Assembly (NCBI GenBank): GCA_037974665.1
Contig: CM075772.1
Span: forward strand, 40,762,552 to 40,826,551
DNA: 64,000 nt
Direction: 5' to 3'
Source of the DNA: Ehretia macrophylla
Lineage: Eukaryota > Streptophyta > Magnoliopsida > Boraginales > Ehretiaceae
The notes under the pieces were generated by a model. It had not been told where the DNA came from. It searched no databases and saw only the letters and a list, made by a program, of their open reading frames with translations. Both the position numbers and the translations under genes were made by a program. Below are positions 34,141 through 45,375 of this stretch, one piece after another (position 1 is the stretch's first letter; each line of letters starts with the position of its first letter).

Positions 34141-35600
34141 AGAAAATGAACAAATATTGTAAGTCCTCTTTACCAATAGGCGCAGTAAATTTAAGTTTTG
34201 ACACTTGAATATTATTATTTTAAGCTAATAATTGCACACAAGAATTGAAGCAGTCTTTGTTTATTTTTTAACAAAAATTAAGCTTAGTTCAGTAAAAAAG
34301 TGAAAAAAAAAACAAAATGTTTCTCTTTGCTCTCTAGGAATTCCTATGCGTGTAGACTGTATATATTCATATAGGTTTTACATTGGTTAGTACAAAAATA
34401 TTGTTTGAAATGCTTCGAACTCGTCAAAAGCTCATATGGACATGAGACGGCCTCTTTTCAATGAAATGAGAGTTTTCGGTAGAAACGGTTTGAATCCATA
34501 CCCTAAGGAGGACCACAAGCTCTTCTAAACTAGCAAAATCCTAGGGCATTAAAAGTGGGAAGTTGCTCGCATGCATGTTTGAGTTTTGCTAGTTCATTTT
34601 GTTGGAAAGAATTTCTCAAGTTGCTCAAGAAAACTAAAGTAACTTCTTATATACTAGCACTGAGTGTTCCTGTTTTCCAATTCGTGATAATTAACAAAGT
34701 TGGATATTCTGTGAAACGCTAGCTAAAAATAAAAGGGATTATCAAACAAGTGTTTTATTTTTGTTGTTTTCTGAACAAAATAATTTTTAAAAAAAAATTA
34801 TTTCTCATCTTACAATTTTATGACAATGTTAGTCTTTTAGCCATTTCGTAAATAGATAATGACTACTTCACATGCAACATACGTTGATTCTCAAACACTA
34901 CCATCGACCTAAGCAAACCGTATATAGAAAGTAATTCTGATTTAGTATGACATACTCCTAAGTTTTACTTTTAGGGTGTATATTAGAAATGAAAACGGGT
35001 AGGATTTAAAATTAAAATCGACGGATATCTAACAGATAATAAATCCAATAACGAAAAAATTGATGAGGTACTCGTCAAGTTTTTGTTTTGTAGGTGGTAA
35101 CTGACGAATAACTCGATAAGTTTTAGTACTAGAGGTTAAGAAAAAGAAATTAAAATTTGAAACCTGATTATTATAATTTATGATTATATATTTATTGACT
35201 TAATAATATATTTTTAAGTCTAACCCAATAAGGAAATGGGGTAAGCCCAAACACTATTCCGTCTTTTAGTTACTATTTTTTTTTATTTGATCAAAAGCTT
35301 AAGTTACCTAAATAGCTAGATCTTAAAATAAGTTATACATTTTTATCATTGTCCTAAACTCTTTCTTGTTACATTTGTTGGATGCTTTTCTATGTACAAT
35401 GATTGTAGAGGTTAAGTATTGGCGTGTAATCTCTTGATTAAAGGAATAATTAAAAAAATATTTTTGAGTTATTATTCTTTTCCTTTCTATTTCCAATAAA
35501 ACTTTGTCTTACGCTATTTTTTTTAGGTTTTTATATTCATAACCTTAAAATTTTTGTAATAAGAATATAAATATAACTTTACATACATACGGAGCAGGTT
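34141..35600. other. AT-rich intergenic DNA, no gene seen
   Basis: Short accidental frames only. No repeat boundaries were recognised. Confidence 0.5.
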
Positions 35601-35900
35601 ATGCATGAGAGCCCACCCTTAACCCCGATCCTTTGTGAGGATTAGAAGTTAATCTCCACTTCATACATCAATTCCCGTTTCTCATTTCTCACTCTAATAA
35701 CCCCTCCATTTGCGACGGGAGCAAGGCGAATACTGTCAAATCCAACCTCATTACCATTCATATTTAGAGAGTCGCCAACTCCATTATTTTTCTCTTCTTA
35801 AGATGGCCGTTTGATATTATCTTGTTTGCAATTTGCAAACAAAAGGAGAATGACTGACGCAAATCTTCTTTGACCATTTCCAATTCCAAAATAGTATCAT
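35601..35900. repeat. Divergent copy of the 2.4-kb repeat leader
   Basis: It contains the order found at 44663-44900, 47089-47310 and 49437-49660: TTAATCTCCAC, a run with ATTACCATTC, TATTTTTCTCTTCTTAA, TTTGATATTATCTTGTTTGC and CAAATCTTCTTTGACCATTTC. It is more diverged than those three and not followed by a small-ORF cassette. Confidence 0.65.
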
Positions 35901-36229
35901 ACCATGGCCAAAAATTTATAACTTAGAGTAGTCACCATTCTCAAGATTACTTTTTAAAAAACAACTAGTAAATATATTCTTAGTAACACATCACAAGAAG
36001 GAAATTGGGAAAACGGGATTTTTTTTCTAAAAAAATGATGTCAGAAATTGATTTTGAAATAATCCTTGGTTGATGTCTGAAAGCGATGCATTGAGATTAA
36101 ATAAGAAAATGAAACGGAAAGAAATTTTTGAGAATTTGAGCATGCAATTATGTATGTTTGCATAGAAACTAATTGCTTTTGCCACAATCCTTATCAGACG
36201 GCTGGCAATTATCTTCCCCTTGCCTACTT

Positions 36230-37225
36230 TAGATGTTATCAGAGGAAATCTCTTGAGATCTGAGAACATTGATGGCATCTTCTGAGGTTACTTTGCCATG
36301 CAGAGTTAATAGCTGAAATGTCCCATTATAGAAATGGGAAAAGCCCCAGCTTTAAAGAACTTGATAATCAAATAACTTAATTTTGTAAAAATAAATGAAC
36401 AAATGCTACAAAATAAATGAACAAAAATGCTTGGGACCACACTCTCCCTCGAGGAATCACTTTAATGTATTTTAATGAGTACATTGTCATATTTGAGGTA
36501 TTTGCAATTGCTTTATGAAGTACATAGACTGAAGACTCAGCTTGTTGATTGCTATTGTTATGTAATATATGAAAAGTACTGATTGGTTGATTTAAAAATT
36601 TTAACTACTAAAGAGTGTATATTTTAATTATTTTGATATTTTTAACTCATTCTTTCACGTGCAAGTAGAAATGAAGTTTTTAAGCTATAAATGTTGATAA
36701 CTAGGATGATAGAACGAGACTACGCTCATAACCCTTTGTCAATTTGCTTTCTAGATAATTAAGTTCAAGAATGTATCTATAAAGTTTAGCTTTCCTTCGG
36801 TTTATTTAATCCAATTGTCTTCGAAATAATCTAACATCATTTCTAGTTGCCTCTAGTTCTTTCTTTAGCTGCACCTCTTCAACACGAACTACTTTATTGT
36901 CCATTTTGTAGATCCTGCAAAGTGAGATTCAGGAAAACAAGAAAAACTTATTACTCACGCATCATTATGTTTAGAGCATCACTATATAAAGATAATAAAC
37001 GAGAAATGGAAAAACAATTGATATCTAGTAAATCTCTTAAATTTAATGAACAAACCTAACAATGGTTTGTTACTTTAAGACGATTTCTCAAGAGTCTTTT
37101 AGGCTTATCTACAACTTTCCCCAACTCCAAGATTTTCCACTGCTGTTGAATCCTTGATTTCACATCAGCTTCAGAGCTAGGTCTTTATTTGGCATCTTGA
37201 ATTTCCTTAAGAATTCACCTGTCGT
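36230..37225 (-). pseudogene. Unknown gene relic, copy A, three exon-like pieces
   Basis: Minus-strand pieces with protein-like composition are conserved in copy B. At 37075-37225 one reads DVKSRIQQQWKILELGKVVD, then KPKRLLRN. Before 36904 comes MDNKVVRVEEVQLKKELEA, then NDVRLFRRQLD, a stop, and INRRKAKL. At 36230-36312 one reads HGKVTSEDAINVLRSQEISS. A TTTGCAG acceptor precedes the second piece and TTTCAG the third. The charged, helical second piece looks like a coiled coil. No family was recognised. The stop in this copy, but not in copy B, shows decay. The call of a once-coding gene rests on composition and on conservation between the copies. Confidence 0.35.
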
Positions 37226-37490
37226 CGAAATTATTGCATCCACGTTGCATGCATAGGCACAAGCTCTTAATGTATGTCTACTTATCCATCTGCCCCTCAA
37301 GTCTCCTTCAATCTCATTCGAAGAATAGATAACAGAACCGCTTATTGGGTAACAAAATTTTGTATAATTGGCAATCTATCCCAGGATTGGTGCTCCAATG
37401 TACCACCCGAATTGTCTAATATTAGGCTTTCTAATTTTGTACAAGCCGACATCAACCAACCTTTTGTAACTATTGTTCTATTTATGAATT
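37215..37490 (+). pseudogene. RNase H-like (LINE-type) fragment, copy A
   Basis: The plus strand carries VVEIIASTLHA in one frame and, after a frameshift, FNLIRRIDNRTAYWVTKFC and VPPELSNIRLSNFVQAD. This resembles the end of the plant RNase H-like domain (RVT_3) of LINE elements and related genes: an AE..A helix, then F..VRR..N..A..LAK and a W..PP..L tail. The parts upstream are missing. It overlaps the antisense unknown relic slightly, so one of the two may be accidental. The RNase H reading is better supported by motif spacing. Confidence 0.5.
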
Positions 37491-37534
37491 TCATCATTTT
37501 GACCATAGAAGTGTACAAGAGCCCCATGTGTTTT

Positions 37535-37700
37535 TGTAAAGTTGCATAATATTTCATTTGGTTTTCAAAGTGCATGACACCCCTGTGATTTATGAAACTA
37601 AACACAATAACCTCTTTAAAAGTGCACGGTACCTCCTGTGGTTTCTGAAACTAAGTACAATAGTCCTATATGTGGTTTTAAAAGTGCACGGTATCCTCTG
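37535..37700. repeat. AAAAGTGCACGGTA minisatellite, copy A (about two units)
   Basis: A unit of about 60 bp with GTGGTTT(T/C)(A/T)AAAGTGCACG and GATTTCTGAAACTAA. Two units here, three in copy B (57177-57365). Confidence 0.75.
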
Positions 37701-38228
37701 GAAAGTGAAAATTAAATTAAAAAATATAATTAGCAATCAAAATTAGTATAACTAGAGATATTAATGACATAATTTAATCTTACACGTTCATTTTGCTCCC
37801 GTAATGCTCCATGGCTATGCAGAGCTTTCTATAGAAACTGAATTTTTTTCCTTGTGTGATCAACAATCTCTCTAGTGAATCCATAGCAATATCGTATATA
37901 GTTTACCGTGGGAAATAAGTAATCTTGATCCCACTATACGGACAAACCCGTACCAAACAATATTAGATACCATTCTACATAGTGATTCTTAAAAGGTAAT
38001 ACTTTATGTCACTTGAATAATGTTTCACCGTTTTATATTCTAAGAATTACTATAATTTTAAATGTGAAACACCCTCTTATAATAAGAACTTTTAATTATA
38101 GAGGAGGTTGAAACATCATTCGGGTGGAATATAACATTCCTCCTACTAACAAAAATAACCTATGCGTAAATTGGTTCATATATATAGAAATAAATTAATT
38201 GAGCCACGAATACTGAAGTACTAATATA

Positions 38229-38607
38229 GACCATCTCCAATAGATTCTCCAAATCCTCTATATTTAGGAAAGCTATTGGTACTAAATTGGTCCAACAACT
38301 CCCCTATCCAATCTTCATGTTTTAGGGGAGCTTAAATTTGAAATTCAGATCCTACAAACATGGGAAAGTAGATTTGATCCCCCATCCCATCCCACATATC
38401 ATTCAACGGTCAAATGACCCTAAAAAATTAGGGTAGTTGTTGGAGTGAAATTGAAATATATATTTTTTTAAATAAGTGATTAGTTAAAAATAGGAGAACT
38501 ATTGAAGTGAGATTGAGATGAGGGATCGGTAAATGTAGGGAAATATTTCAAAATTTTTAAATGTGTAAAAAATAAAAATAAAAATAGGAGAGCTATTGGA
38601 GATGGCG
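38229..38607. mobile_element. TIR MITE, copy A
   Basis: The ends GACCATCTCCAATAG and CTATTGGAGATGGC are inverted complements. The interior is AT-rich and noncoding. Short T/A-rich bases flank the ends, compatible with a PIF/Harbinger-like MITE, but the superfamily is uncertain. Because the same MITE sits at the matching place in copy B (57893-58313), it inserted before the segmental duplication. Confidence 0.6.
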
Positions 38608-39073
38608 TTATACTATAATTGACTCATACTTTGACCCAAAAAAAGAAAAAAGACTCATACCTATGTTATCCTAGTTTATAAGAAAAAGTTGAATTACCTT
38701 AATTCGATTTTCCAAGCGTATGTTTGCTAATTACTAGATTAAACAGGTATAATTATATATAAATTCATGTGAAATGTTTGGACCGTTCTACCTAATAGTT
38801 TAAGGTGAATCAAATGTTCCTAGAATTATGTTTAATAAAAGAGGTAAAAATTTTAAGGAGCTACTAAATTATGCCTTTTTTCTAACATATTTATAAGTTG
38901 GTTATTCGCAGTTTGTCAAAGCACGTCTTCGAGTCTTTTCATACAATTACCTCGTAGGTTGAAGAAGAAGAACGCTCAAAGACTACCTACTCGAACTTAG
39001 GTTTTGTTTGACCTAGTTTTTTGACCTAGTTCCCATTATATCATAACTGAACTTCAGCACTCAATAGTCAAAC

Positions 39074-40162
39074 GGACTTGGCTTGTCTACAATTCACAAT
39101 ACTCCTTCTGATCAATGCCATATGTCACTACATCTCATATGCGGACCACATTAATTTTGCTAAATTAACTTTCCAATCATGGTTAGAAAGTATTAAATAT
39201 CAAATCTAAACTACCATGTTTAATTAGCAAATAAATATGGAACCATAAGACATTTTTTTTAAAAACAAAAGAAATAGAAAACAACACACATGCTTCAATA
39301 CAAATAATATTTTACTATTTAATGAAATTGATATAAAAAAAATTTATGAATAATATTTTACTATTTAATTTATTAGACATTGTGTTTTTTTTTTTTTTTA
39401 CTATCTTTAGTATCTTGCTCTCTCAAATTTCTACTCTGACGTTCTATAAAGTTGTTGACGTTCTATAAAGTTGTAGGACTTGCAAATTACCTCCCAAAGC
39501 CATTAAATTTTAAGATAATCAGAAATAAAACTACTAACTCTGCACCATCAATATGAATTTTTTTTGGGGTCATAATCGATATGAGATTTGCTCAAACAAA
39601 TATCATATGACTTCTTTTTTTAAAAAAAAGAAAGAAAAAAGAAATCGTGTGACTTAGAAAAAAAATTTAATGGCTTCATTTCTTTTTTTTTTGTCCAACT
39701 TCTATATCATTTTCTAAACTAATACTTCAAGCGCTTTCAGAAAATGTAATTCTTGGAGGACAAAAAAATAAATGGGGCATTTTCTTGCATTCTTTTTCTT
39801 TTGTTTATACATCTTATATATTGCTTATACAACATATATTGTATCGTTTTCTTACATCTTATATATTCTCTATGCACGTGGCTCTTGCATTTATCGTTTT
39901 CTTGCATTTTTTCTTTCTTTTATTTTTTATGTGTGTTGTTTTCTGTTTCATTTTTTTTCTTTTTTAAAATAATATGCTTCCATATTTATTTACTAATTAA
40001 ATATGGTAGTTTAGATTTGGTATAATGCTTTCTAACCATGGTTGGAAAGCTAGTTTAGCAAAATTAATGTAATCCATAGATGAGATTTAGTGACATGTGA
40101 CATTAATTCAGAGGAGTATTGTATAAAATTATAGAGAATGGAATTGTAGAACAGCCAAGTCC
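39074..40162. mobile_element. MULE-like non-autonomous element with long TIRs
   Basis: Inverted arms of roughly 180 bp (39074-about 39260 and about 39980-40162) begin GGACTTGGCT and end AGCCAAGTCC. They share CTACAATTC, ACATGTCACTA(A)ATCTCAT and TTTCCAA(T/C)CATGGTTAG. A 9-bp target-site duplication, TAGTCAAAC (39065-39073) and TAATCAAAC (40163-40171), has one mismatch. Copy B of the segmental duplication has the single, uninterrupted site at 59711-59719. Long TIRs and a 9-bp duplication are Mutator-like. The interior has only low-complexity frames (39753-40025), not a transposase. Confidence 0.85.
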
Positions 40163-40189
40163 TAATCAAACGGTTAAATTAAATATCAA

Positions 40190-40425
40190 ACAGAGCTGAA
40201 TAGAGGAGGGGCTCTTCGACGCTATCCTCTGTGTCACGAGATTTGTATTGCTCCCACGCCCAATAATAAATGAGATGACGTATCTTTTGGGAATCTCTCT
40301 GTTCTTTAGTTAAGAGTCTTTTCGCCATCAGATTTAGCAATATAACACCAAATGCAAACACATCTGTCTTCTTTGTCCATTCACCTGTCAGGAGATGACC
40401 GAGAGCTATTAGGAAAGATAGCACT
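40190..40425 (-). pseudogene. Receptor-like kinase fragment (subdomains VIII-IX), copy A
   Basis: On the minus strand the frame contains LTGEWTKKTDVFAFGVILLN, then LMAKRLLTKEQRDSQKIRH and WAWEQYKSRD. This is the region around the conserved aspartate of subdomain IX (TDVFAFG) and the following helix of a plant receptor-like kinase. Neither the catalytic loop nor the N-lobe is nearby. The upstream residues (FIVLSFLIAL) are not kinase-like. It is an orphan exon of the kinase family whose other fragments lie at 7.3-8.6 and 33.6 kb. Copy B (59755-59875) is shorter and frameshifted. Confidence 0.75.
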
Positions 40426-40632
40426 ATAAATTCATGACACACTTCTTGAGTTATGAAATGTATATTTATCTCAACTCCCTATACTATTATGCCATTTAAA
40501 ATCTACCCATACTTGTATGTCTTTTACCTAATCTTCTGCTTAACAAAATCTCTCCTACTGCACATGCCACAACCTTGTTTACTCCAAATGCACGAACTAA
40601 CAAGTAACAATAATGATCTTACCATATCACGA

Positions 40633-41200
40633 TGTAAATTTATGTGAATTTATTTTTAGATTGAAAAACCGATTTAGTTCTTATTGAATTTCTTTTTTTT
40701 ATTTTATAAAAATACTAAATTATATGATTTTATCTCACTAGATGAAAATTTCGAATCTGTCCCTACCAATATCCTTGTGTTTCAACCACTTCGGTAGATA
40801 GAGGGGATCGAAAAGCTCAAAACCCAACATGGTGGAGACCGTATTTAATTTGGATGAGTCATATTGATCACTTTGAATATATCCACTTTTCATGCACTTA
40901 TTCGCCTTTTTTTTTTCTTTCTATTTCGTTTGTTATAAAGAAGTACATTTTGGCTATTGAAAGTTGAGATTTTCGCCCAAATAATACTTTTTTCCAAACT
41001 TGGTTACCAACCTAACACTTCTAAAATTAATTCTTGCATAATCTCTTTCTACCAAATATTTGAGAAAACTCTAAATTATGTATCATAGCGATGAAAATAT
41101 TTTCATGGATCGTGCCAAAACATAGACGAGTAGCAATAAAGGGTAAAGAACAAAAATAAACTACTAAAATCAGTTTTACAAAGCTATGGAAACGAGTCAC
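40633..41200. other. Segment present only in copy A
   Basis: Copy B reads directly from CTTACCATATCAC to AGCAGGGCC, whereas copy A has about 570 bp between these points. Both edges share TCAC. The inserted DNA is AT-rich, noncoding and without obvious terminal inverted repeats. Confidence 0.6.
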
Positions 41201-41204
41201 AGCA

Positions 41205-41276
41205 GGGCCTTTGGTCTAATGGTATGCTTTTCGCTGTGAATGCAAGAGATTCTGAGATTAATTATCGTGAACAATA
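41205..41276 (+). pseudogene. tRNA-Pro pseudogene, copy A
   Basis: GGGCCTTTGGTCTAATGGTA then TG(C)TTTTCGCTGTGAATGC follows plant tRNA-Pro closely (GGGC, D-arm TTTGGTCTAGTGGTATG, anticodon stem TCGCT/GCGAG). The anticodon TGG is changed towards TGA and the anticodon stem is damaged. The T arm is mutated and the 3' acceptor strand is lost after ATTATCG. It should not give a working tRNA, although the A-box region is well kept. Confidence 0.65.
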
Positions 41277-42059
41277 TCATTGATGTATCGTACGGTTTAA
41301 ACCTCTCTAAAAACGAATTTATATGAGTTTCAAGATTTAGTAATTAAAATAACATGGCCGAAAATTCTAAAATTTGTAATATTTTAACTCGATTACTCTG
41401 CAATGAATAATATTTGTTTAGCATTTTTTCAGTCGGTAAACGTGACTGATCGAAGCAATACTCAGCAGAGAATAGTATTTGTTTATCGTCAATAAGCATT
41501 AGGCCATCCGAGAATTGCATTTGAAAAATTATGTTACAATAACAAGGAAAATGAACAATCGAAGTGTACAGGAGAGTGAATGTGGGTCTAACCCGTGCGT
41601 AGAGCTCACACGGTTGAACACATCCGACTATTATTTTTTAGCACAATCGCAATAGCAATTAATTATAAGGTCACCCGGAGATTGCTACACCTCTTAGATT
41701 TGATTATAACTTTGATTGTGGTCACGATCAGATTTGATAACTGTGATTGTGATCACCACAACTAAATTGGACAGATCTCAGTATCTGTCATGGTTTTATA
41801 TGTAGAAAATAAAGTTTCATCTTCTCCAAACCAAGGCATGACTACTCGGTAGAACTTGTAAGCATTACTAAAAAAAACTCCCTCTTTTTTAGCTCGTTGT
41901 GACTAGTGGTATCATTCTCATACTCAACCGGCAACCAAGAGGAAGGGGAAAGTGCAAATTTTCAAAGAGATGATAAATTATTAAGGGTTTGTCCCTCTCT
42001 TTGTCTCATGATACAAAATATATCATCCGAAACAAGTTAAAAAGATAACTACGCCAATC

Positions 42060-42333
42060 ATGCCGAGGTCACTGTCCTGCAATTTCTTTCTGGTTGTACT
42101 CTTGATAACCACAGTGATAACATGCCCATGTTGTGCTATGCTCTGCAATTTCCTTGGTTCTTTCCTTTATCTTTCTTCTGATACACCCAAACAGGGTAAT
42201 TGGAGGTGATGGACTGCCACGAGGATGCTGCTATATATGTATGCTCTACAACCACGCCTATGCTGCTATCTTCTTTAATGGCTTCATTAAACGACTGTCA
42301 TCAAAAGGAAATGAAACAATAACAAGTGGTTGA
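42060..42333 (+). pseudogene. Small-ORF cassette, copy 2
   Basis: ATG at 42060 opens a 49-codon frame ending TGA at 42207-42209. It starts MPRSLSCNFFLVVLLITTVI, a basic N-terminus and a hydrophobic core as in signal peptides, and then has cysteine-rich CPCCAMLC. A second frame (42133-42333) reads on through RVIGGDGLPRGCCY and KRLSSKGNE, the part that is in frame with the signal-like segment only in copy 1. The 5' flank GATACAAAATATATCATCCGA is shared with copies 3-6. No protein family was recognised. It may be a small secreted peptide gene or a broken first exon. Copy 2 lies at the right edge of duplication copy A and faces copy 3 across the 42.3-43.5 kb block. Confidence 0.45.
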
Positions 42334-43100
42334 TGTATTTTATTGTTGTAATAGAAGGTGATTTTGACCAAAAAAAAAAGAAACCGTGACTTCTTATCGA
42401 AAGAATGTCGAATGTCTAGATTATCGTTAGATTGGATTTCAAACTTGTCGTCTACATTATATTTCTTTTGGGTGATGACCATCCCTGCTTAGGAATTGGT
42501 TAGTATATTTTGGTCAAAATCCCGTAAGGTGAGAGTCTAAATTCATAAACTGATACAAGTCAAAAGAAATACTATTATACTATAACTCCGCAATTTTTTT
42601 AAAAAATTCTCTTTTGCAACCCAATCACACAGTTGGTCGAGTGACGAATTAACACCACTTTACCATGAGAAATGGCAGCCAAAAGAGCAATTATAATATT
42701 TATCACCGTTGATAAACAACTTTGATTGAGTTTACACATAAAAGAATAAGAAAGAGAAAAAGGTACTTAGGAAAGTGTTCTAAAAACGCTTAAATTTAGT
42801 ATGGCATATTGAGAGCCTAGAATTTGAACTATGGCAGAACTTTTATTAGAGTACCAACCATCAAGTTTTTTATAATGCTACTTTTTCATAAGCAAATATT
42901 TTAAATCCATGGCATCATATTCTTACATAATTATTGCAATTATTACACTATCTAAACTCAGAGGAGTCCTCAAATTATCCCTAACCTCAAAGTCCTTAGA
43001 CTAATTTTTCGGATCTCGTAACATATATCCACCGATGTTAAGGCCTCTCATATGGGTCGACCACACCCTCACACAGAGTTGTGTGACATCAGTATGAAAA
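42334..43100. other. Noncoding block between two inverted cassettes
   Basis: 42334-42520 matches 6861-7070 in the same orientation, and 42530-43100 matches 6112-6860 inverted. An A-tract follows TTTTGACC at 42365. The two halves probably belonged to the right flanks of cassettes 2 and 3, so this is the centre of an inverted duplication. Confidence 0.6.
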
Positions 43101-43189
43101 TCTATGAATCTTAATAACTTCAAAGCAGCAGAGCAAAGGATAGTAATGTTGTCAAAGATCTTTGGTAGTTGCAATGTTTGTGAAAGATT

Positions 43190-43602
43190 TCAAGTTCGAG
43201 TCTTGCTAACTACATCTTTATATATGTATAACTTTAGACTTCTTTTAAATAAAATAAACAAAAAAAGAATAGTAATGATACCTCTCAACATCCGTTTACC
43301 AAAGCCGTGAGAGAGAGACTGAGGGAGAAGGCGTGAAAGAGGGCAGAAAATAGTGACGTTGCCTTTCGACGACAGTCGTTTAACCAAGCGATTAAAGAAG
43401 CTAGCAGCATAATCGTGGTTGCAGCAGCATCCACGTGGTAGTTCATCACCTCCAATTACCCTGTTTGGGTGTATCAGAAAAAACATAAAGCAAAGGATCA
43501 AGGAAATTGCAGAGCACAGCACGGCACGGCACGGCACATTGTTATCGCCGTGGTTATTAAGAGTACGACCAGGAATAAATTGCAGGACAGCGACCTCGGC
43601 AT
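43190..43602 (-). pseudogene. Small-ORF cassette, copy 3, inverted
   Basis: ATG at 43602-43600 (minus) gives MPRSLSCNLFLVVLLITTAI, then TMCRAVPCCALQFP and a TGA at 43500-43498 (34 codons). A CGTGC pentamer expansion at 43511-43538 shifts the tail out of frame. In another frame the downstream part is the longest of all copies (to 43190), with RVIGGDELPRGCC, NRLVKRLSSKGN and a serine/leucine-rich end. The 5' flank has the shared ACAAAATATATCATCC. Whether a spliced or shifted product exists cannot be told; as it stands the protein is broken. Confidence 0.45.
43511..43538. repeat. GCACG/CGGCA pentamer tract
   Basis: Several CGGCA units lie inside cassette copy 3. They explain the reading-frame difference from the other copies. 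Confidence 0.8.
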
Positions 43603-43619
43603 GATTGGCATAGTTATCT

Positions 43620-44604
43620 TTTTAACTTGTTTTGGATGATATATTTTGTATCGTCAGAGAAAGAGAGGGAGAAAAATCTAAGTACGAACAAGATCAAATT
43701 ATGAAGAAAAATACTTCCATCAATTCGAATTGATTATCTCGACGTATACTCCCAATTAAGAAAACTCAACTACAGCGAAAGTTTCAGGCTTCAATTGTGA
43801 GACAACTAAAGTACCAGGCTTTAATGTTATCTCATTTAAAATGAATTTCGTATTTCATCACGCATTTATCCTAACGTTAAACCACGTAGTAAATGAAGTG
43901 GTTGAAGTAGATTCCTGCCCTGTTAAATTTAAGATAAAATTCAATGCAGCTCAACCTCCTCATTTATGACCCATCAATTGCATATTTATTAATTGAAATA
44001 TATAATTTTTGTATACTTATTCTAAAAGATGGAAAACTCTTTAATCCGTTCCATTAACCATTTGAAAGACGATCCATCAGTGGGGACTTTGCAAATAATT
44101 TTCCTAAATTATTAATAATTTGAGCAATTTCAAAGTCTTCAAAGACAATTAATTTATTTCAACCACACAAAAATTTAGATATCAAACTACTTTGGTTCAT
44201 AGTTATAATCTAAACCCTCTCACAATATTATTAGATTGAATCTTGTATTTCTACTTCGAACAAAGTACAAACAACATGTTTGGTATTTTTACGTTAAATA
44301 AAACATTTTTGTATCATGAAAGTTGCAACAAAAAAAATTTAATATGAATTACTATTTCTCTTCTTTATTATATTTTTATCTCTTTATTTTCTATTATTGT
44401 CATTGTCTTTCTCATCTTTTCATGTTTGAAACATGATCCCCTGCTGACGCTTGTCAAGGGCACAAAAGGTTGGAAAAGTGTTTTGGATTGAACTCTATTT
44501 TTTTAGGTTTTTAAAAAATGAATGGTCAAGATGTCTTATTATAATGTGGATGATTTTGATTTTTCTCTCATAATATTATGAGATGAAAGTTAATATAAGA
44601 GGAT
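43620..44604. other. Duplicated noncoding block
   Basis: 43620-43720 is the 5' flank of cassette 3. 43780-44340 is the inverted counterpart of 32131-32794. No gene was seen. Confidence 0.6.
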
Positions 44605-44643
44605 CCGAATCCTAATTGGATAGCCACCCAAAGCCATTAGATC
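44605..44643 (-). pseudogene. Scrap of WSD1-like acyltransferase exon
   Basis: The minus strand reads GATCTAATGGCTTTGGGTGG and on to CTATCCAATTAGG, encoding DLMALGGYPIR. The WSD1-like gene at the right end of the window has DQMALGGHPIK at 63441-63477, with only a few base differences over about 35 bp. It is too short to be a gene. It suggests that an acyltransferase copy once lay here and was overwritten by the repeat expansion. Confidence 0.5.
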
Positions 44644-45010
44644 TTATCCTCATCCTCGTAAAGATTGAAAATTAGTCTCCACCTAATGCCTACTTCCAAT
44701 TTTTCACTCCAATACCTGTTTCGTTTAGGATCAGAGCAGGGTGAATATTGACAAATGCATCCCCATTACCATTCTTATATTTGTTGCCATCCCCATTATT
44801 TTTCTCTTCTTAACATGGGCGTTTTATATTATCTTGTTGGCAAACAAAAGGAGAATGGGAAAATCTTCTTTGACCATTTCAATTCCAAATATTATCTAGG
44901 TTTTTTAAAACATTCAGACCATAAAAAAGATTCAAATTAAGCTCTTATCTCACTATATGTATTAAACGATACCATTCATTTCTATTGAGAACTAACTCTT
45001 TAGGTAAGCT

Positions 45011-45020
45011 CTATATATGC
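45011..45020 (+). promoter_or_regulatory. TATA box upstream of small-ORF cassettes
   Basis: CTATATATGC lies about 110 bp before the ATG of cassette 4. The same box stands before cassettes 5 (about 47437-47446) and 6 (about 49783-49792). The spacing would give a leader of about 75-80 nt. Promoter activity is inferred from sequence and position only. Confidence 0.45.
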
Positions 45021-45125
45021 AAATAATAATTTAATGTTGTTCGTACTTGGATTTTTCTCCCTCTGTTTCTCTCATGATACAAAATATATCATCCGAAATA
45101 AGTTAAAAAGATAACTATGCCAACC

Positions 45126-45370
45126 ATGTCGAGGTCGCTGTCCTGCAATTTCTTCCTGGTCGTACTCTTAATAACCACTGCGGTAATATGCCCATGTTGT
45201 TTCCTTGGTCATTTCCTTTATCTTTCTTTTGATACCCAAACAGGGTAATTGGAGGTGATGGACTGCCATGAGGATGTTGCTACATATTCTCTTCTACCAC
45301 GCCTATGTTGCTATCTTCTTTAATTGCTTCGTTAAACGACTATCATCGAAAGGAAATGAAACTATAACAA
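45126..45370 (+). pseudogene. Small-ORF cassette, copy 4
   Basis: ATG at 45126 (context ACCATGTCG) opens a 40-codon frame to TAA at 45246-45248. It starts MSRSLSCNFFLVVLLITTAV and is followed by ICPCCFLGHFLYLSFDTQTG. Compared with copies 2, 5 and 6 it has a 24-bp deletion after CPCC and a further small deletion in the DTPK region, so it ends early. A plus-strand TATA box precedes it and an LTR-like block with an opposing promoter follows at 45376. No known family. Confidence 0.4.
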
Positions 45371-45375
45371 TTGGT

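Larger units (their letters stand above)
36100..41985. other. Segmental duplication, copy A
   Basis: From about 36120 the sequence is collinear with 50350 onward at an offset of about 14.2 kb. The offset grows where copy B has insertions. Shared landmarks include an unknown minus-strand gene relic, an RNase H relic, a CACGGTA minisatellite, a MITE, a kinase fragment and a tRNA-Pro relic. Copy A alone has a MULE-like element at 39074-40162 and an insert at about 40633-41200. Confidence 0.85.

Noticed and set aside
39753-40025. Overlapping hydrophobic frames in the MULE-like element
   Set aside because: T-rich low-complexity DNA open in all three plus frames, not a transposase.
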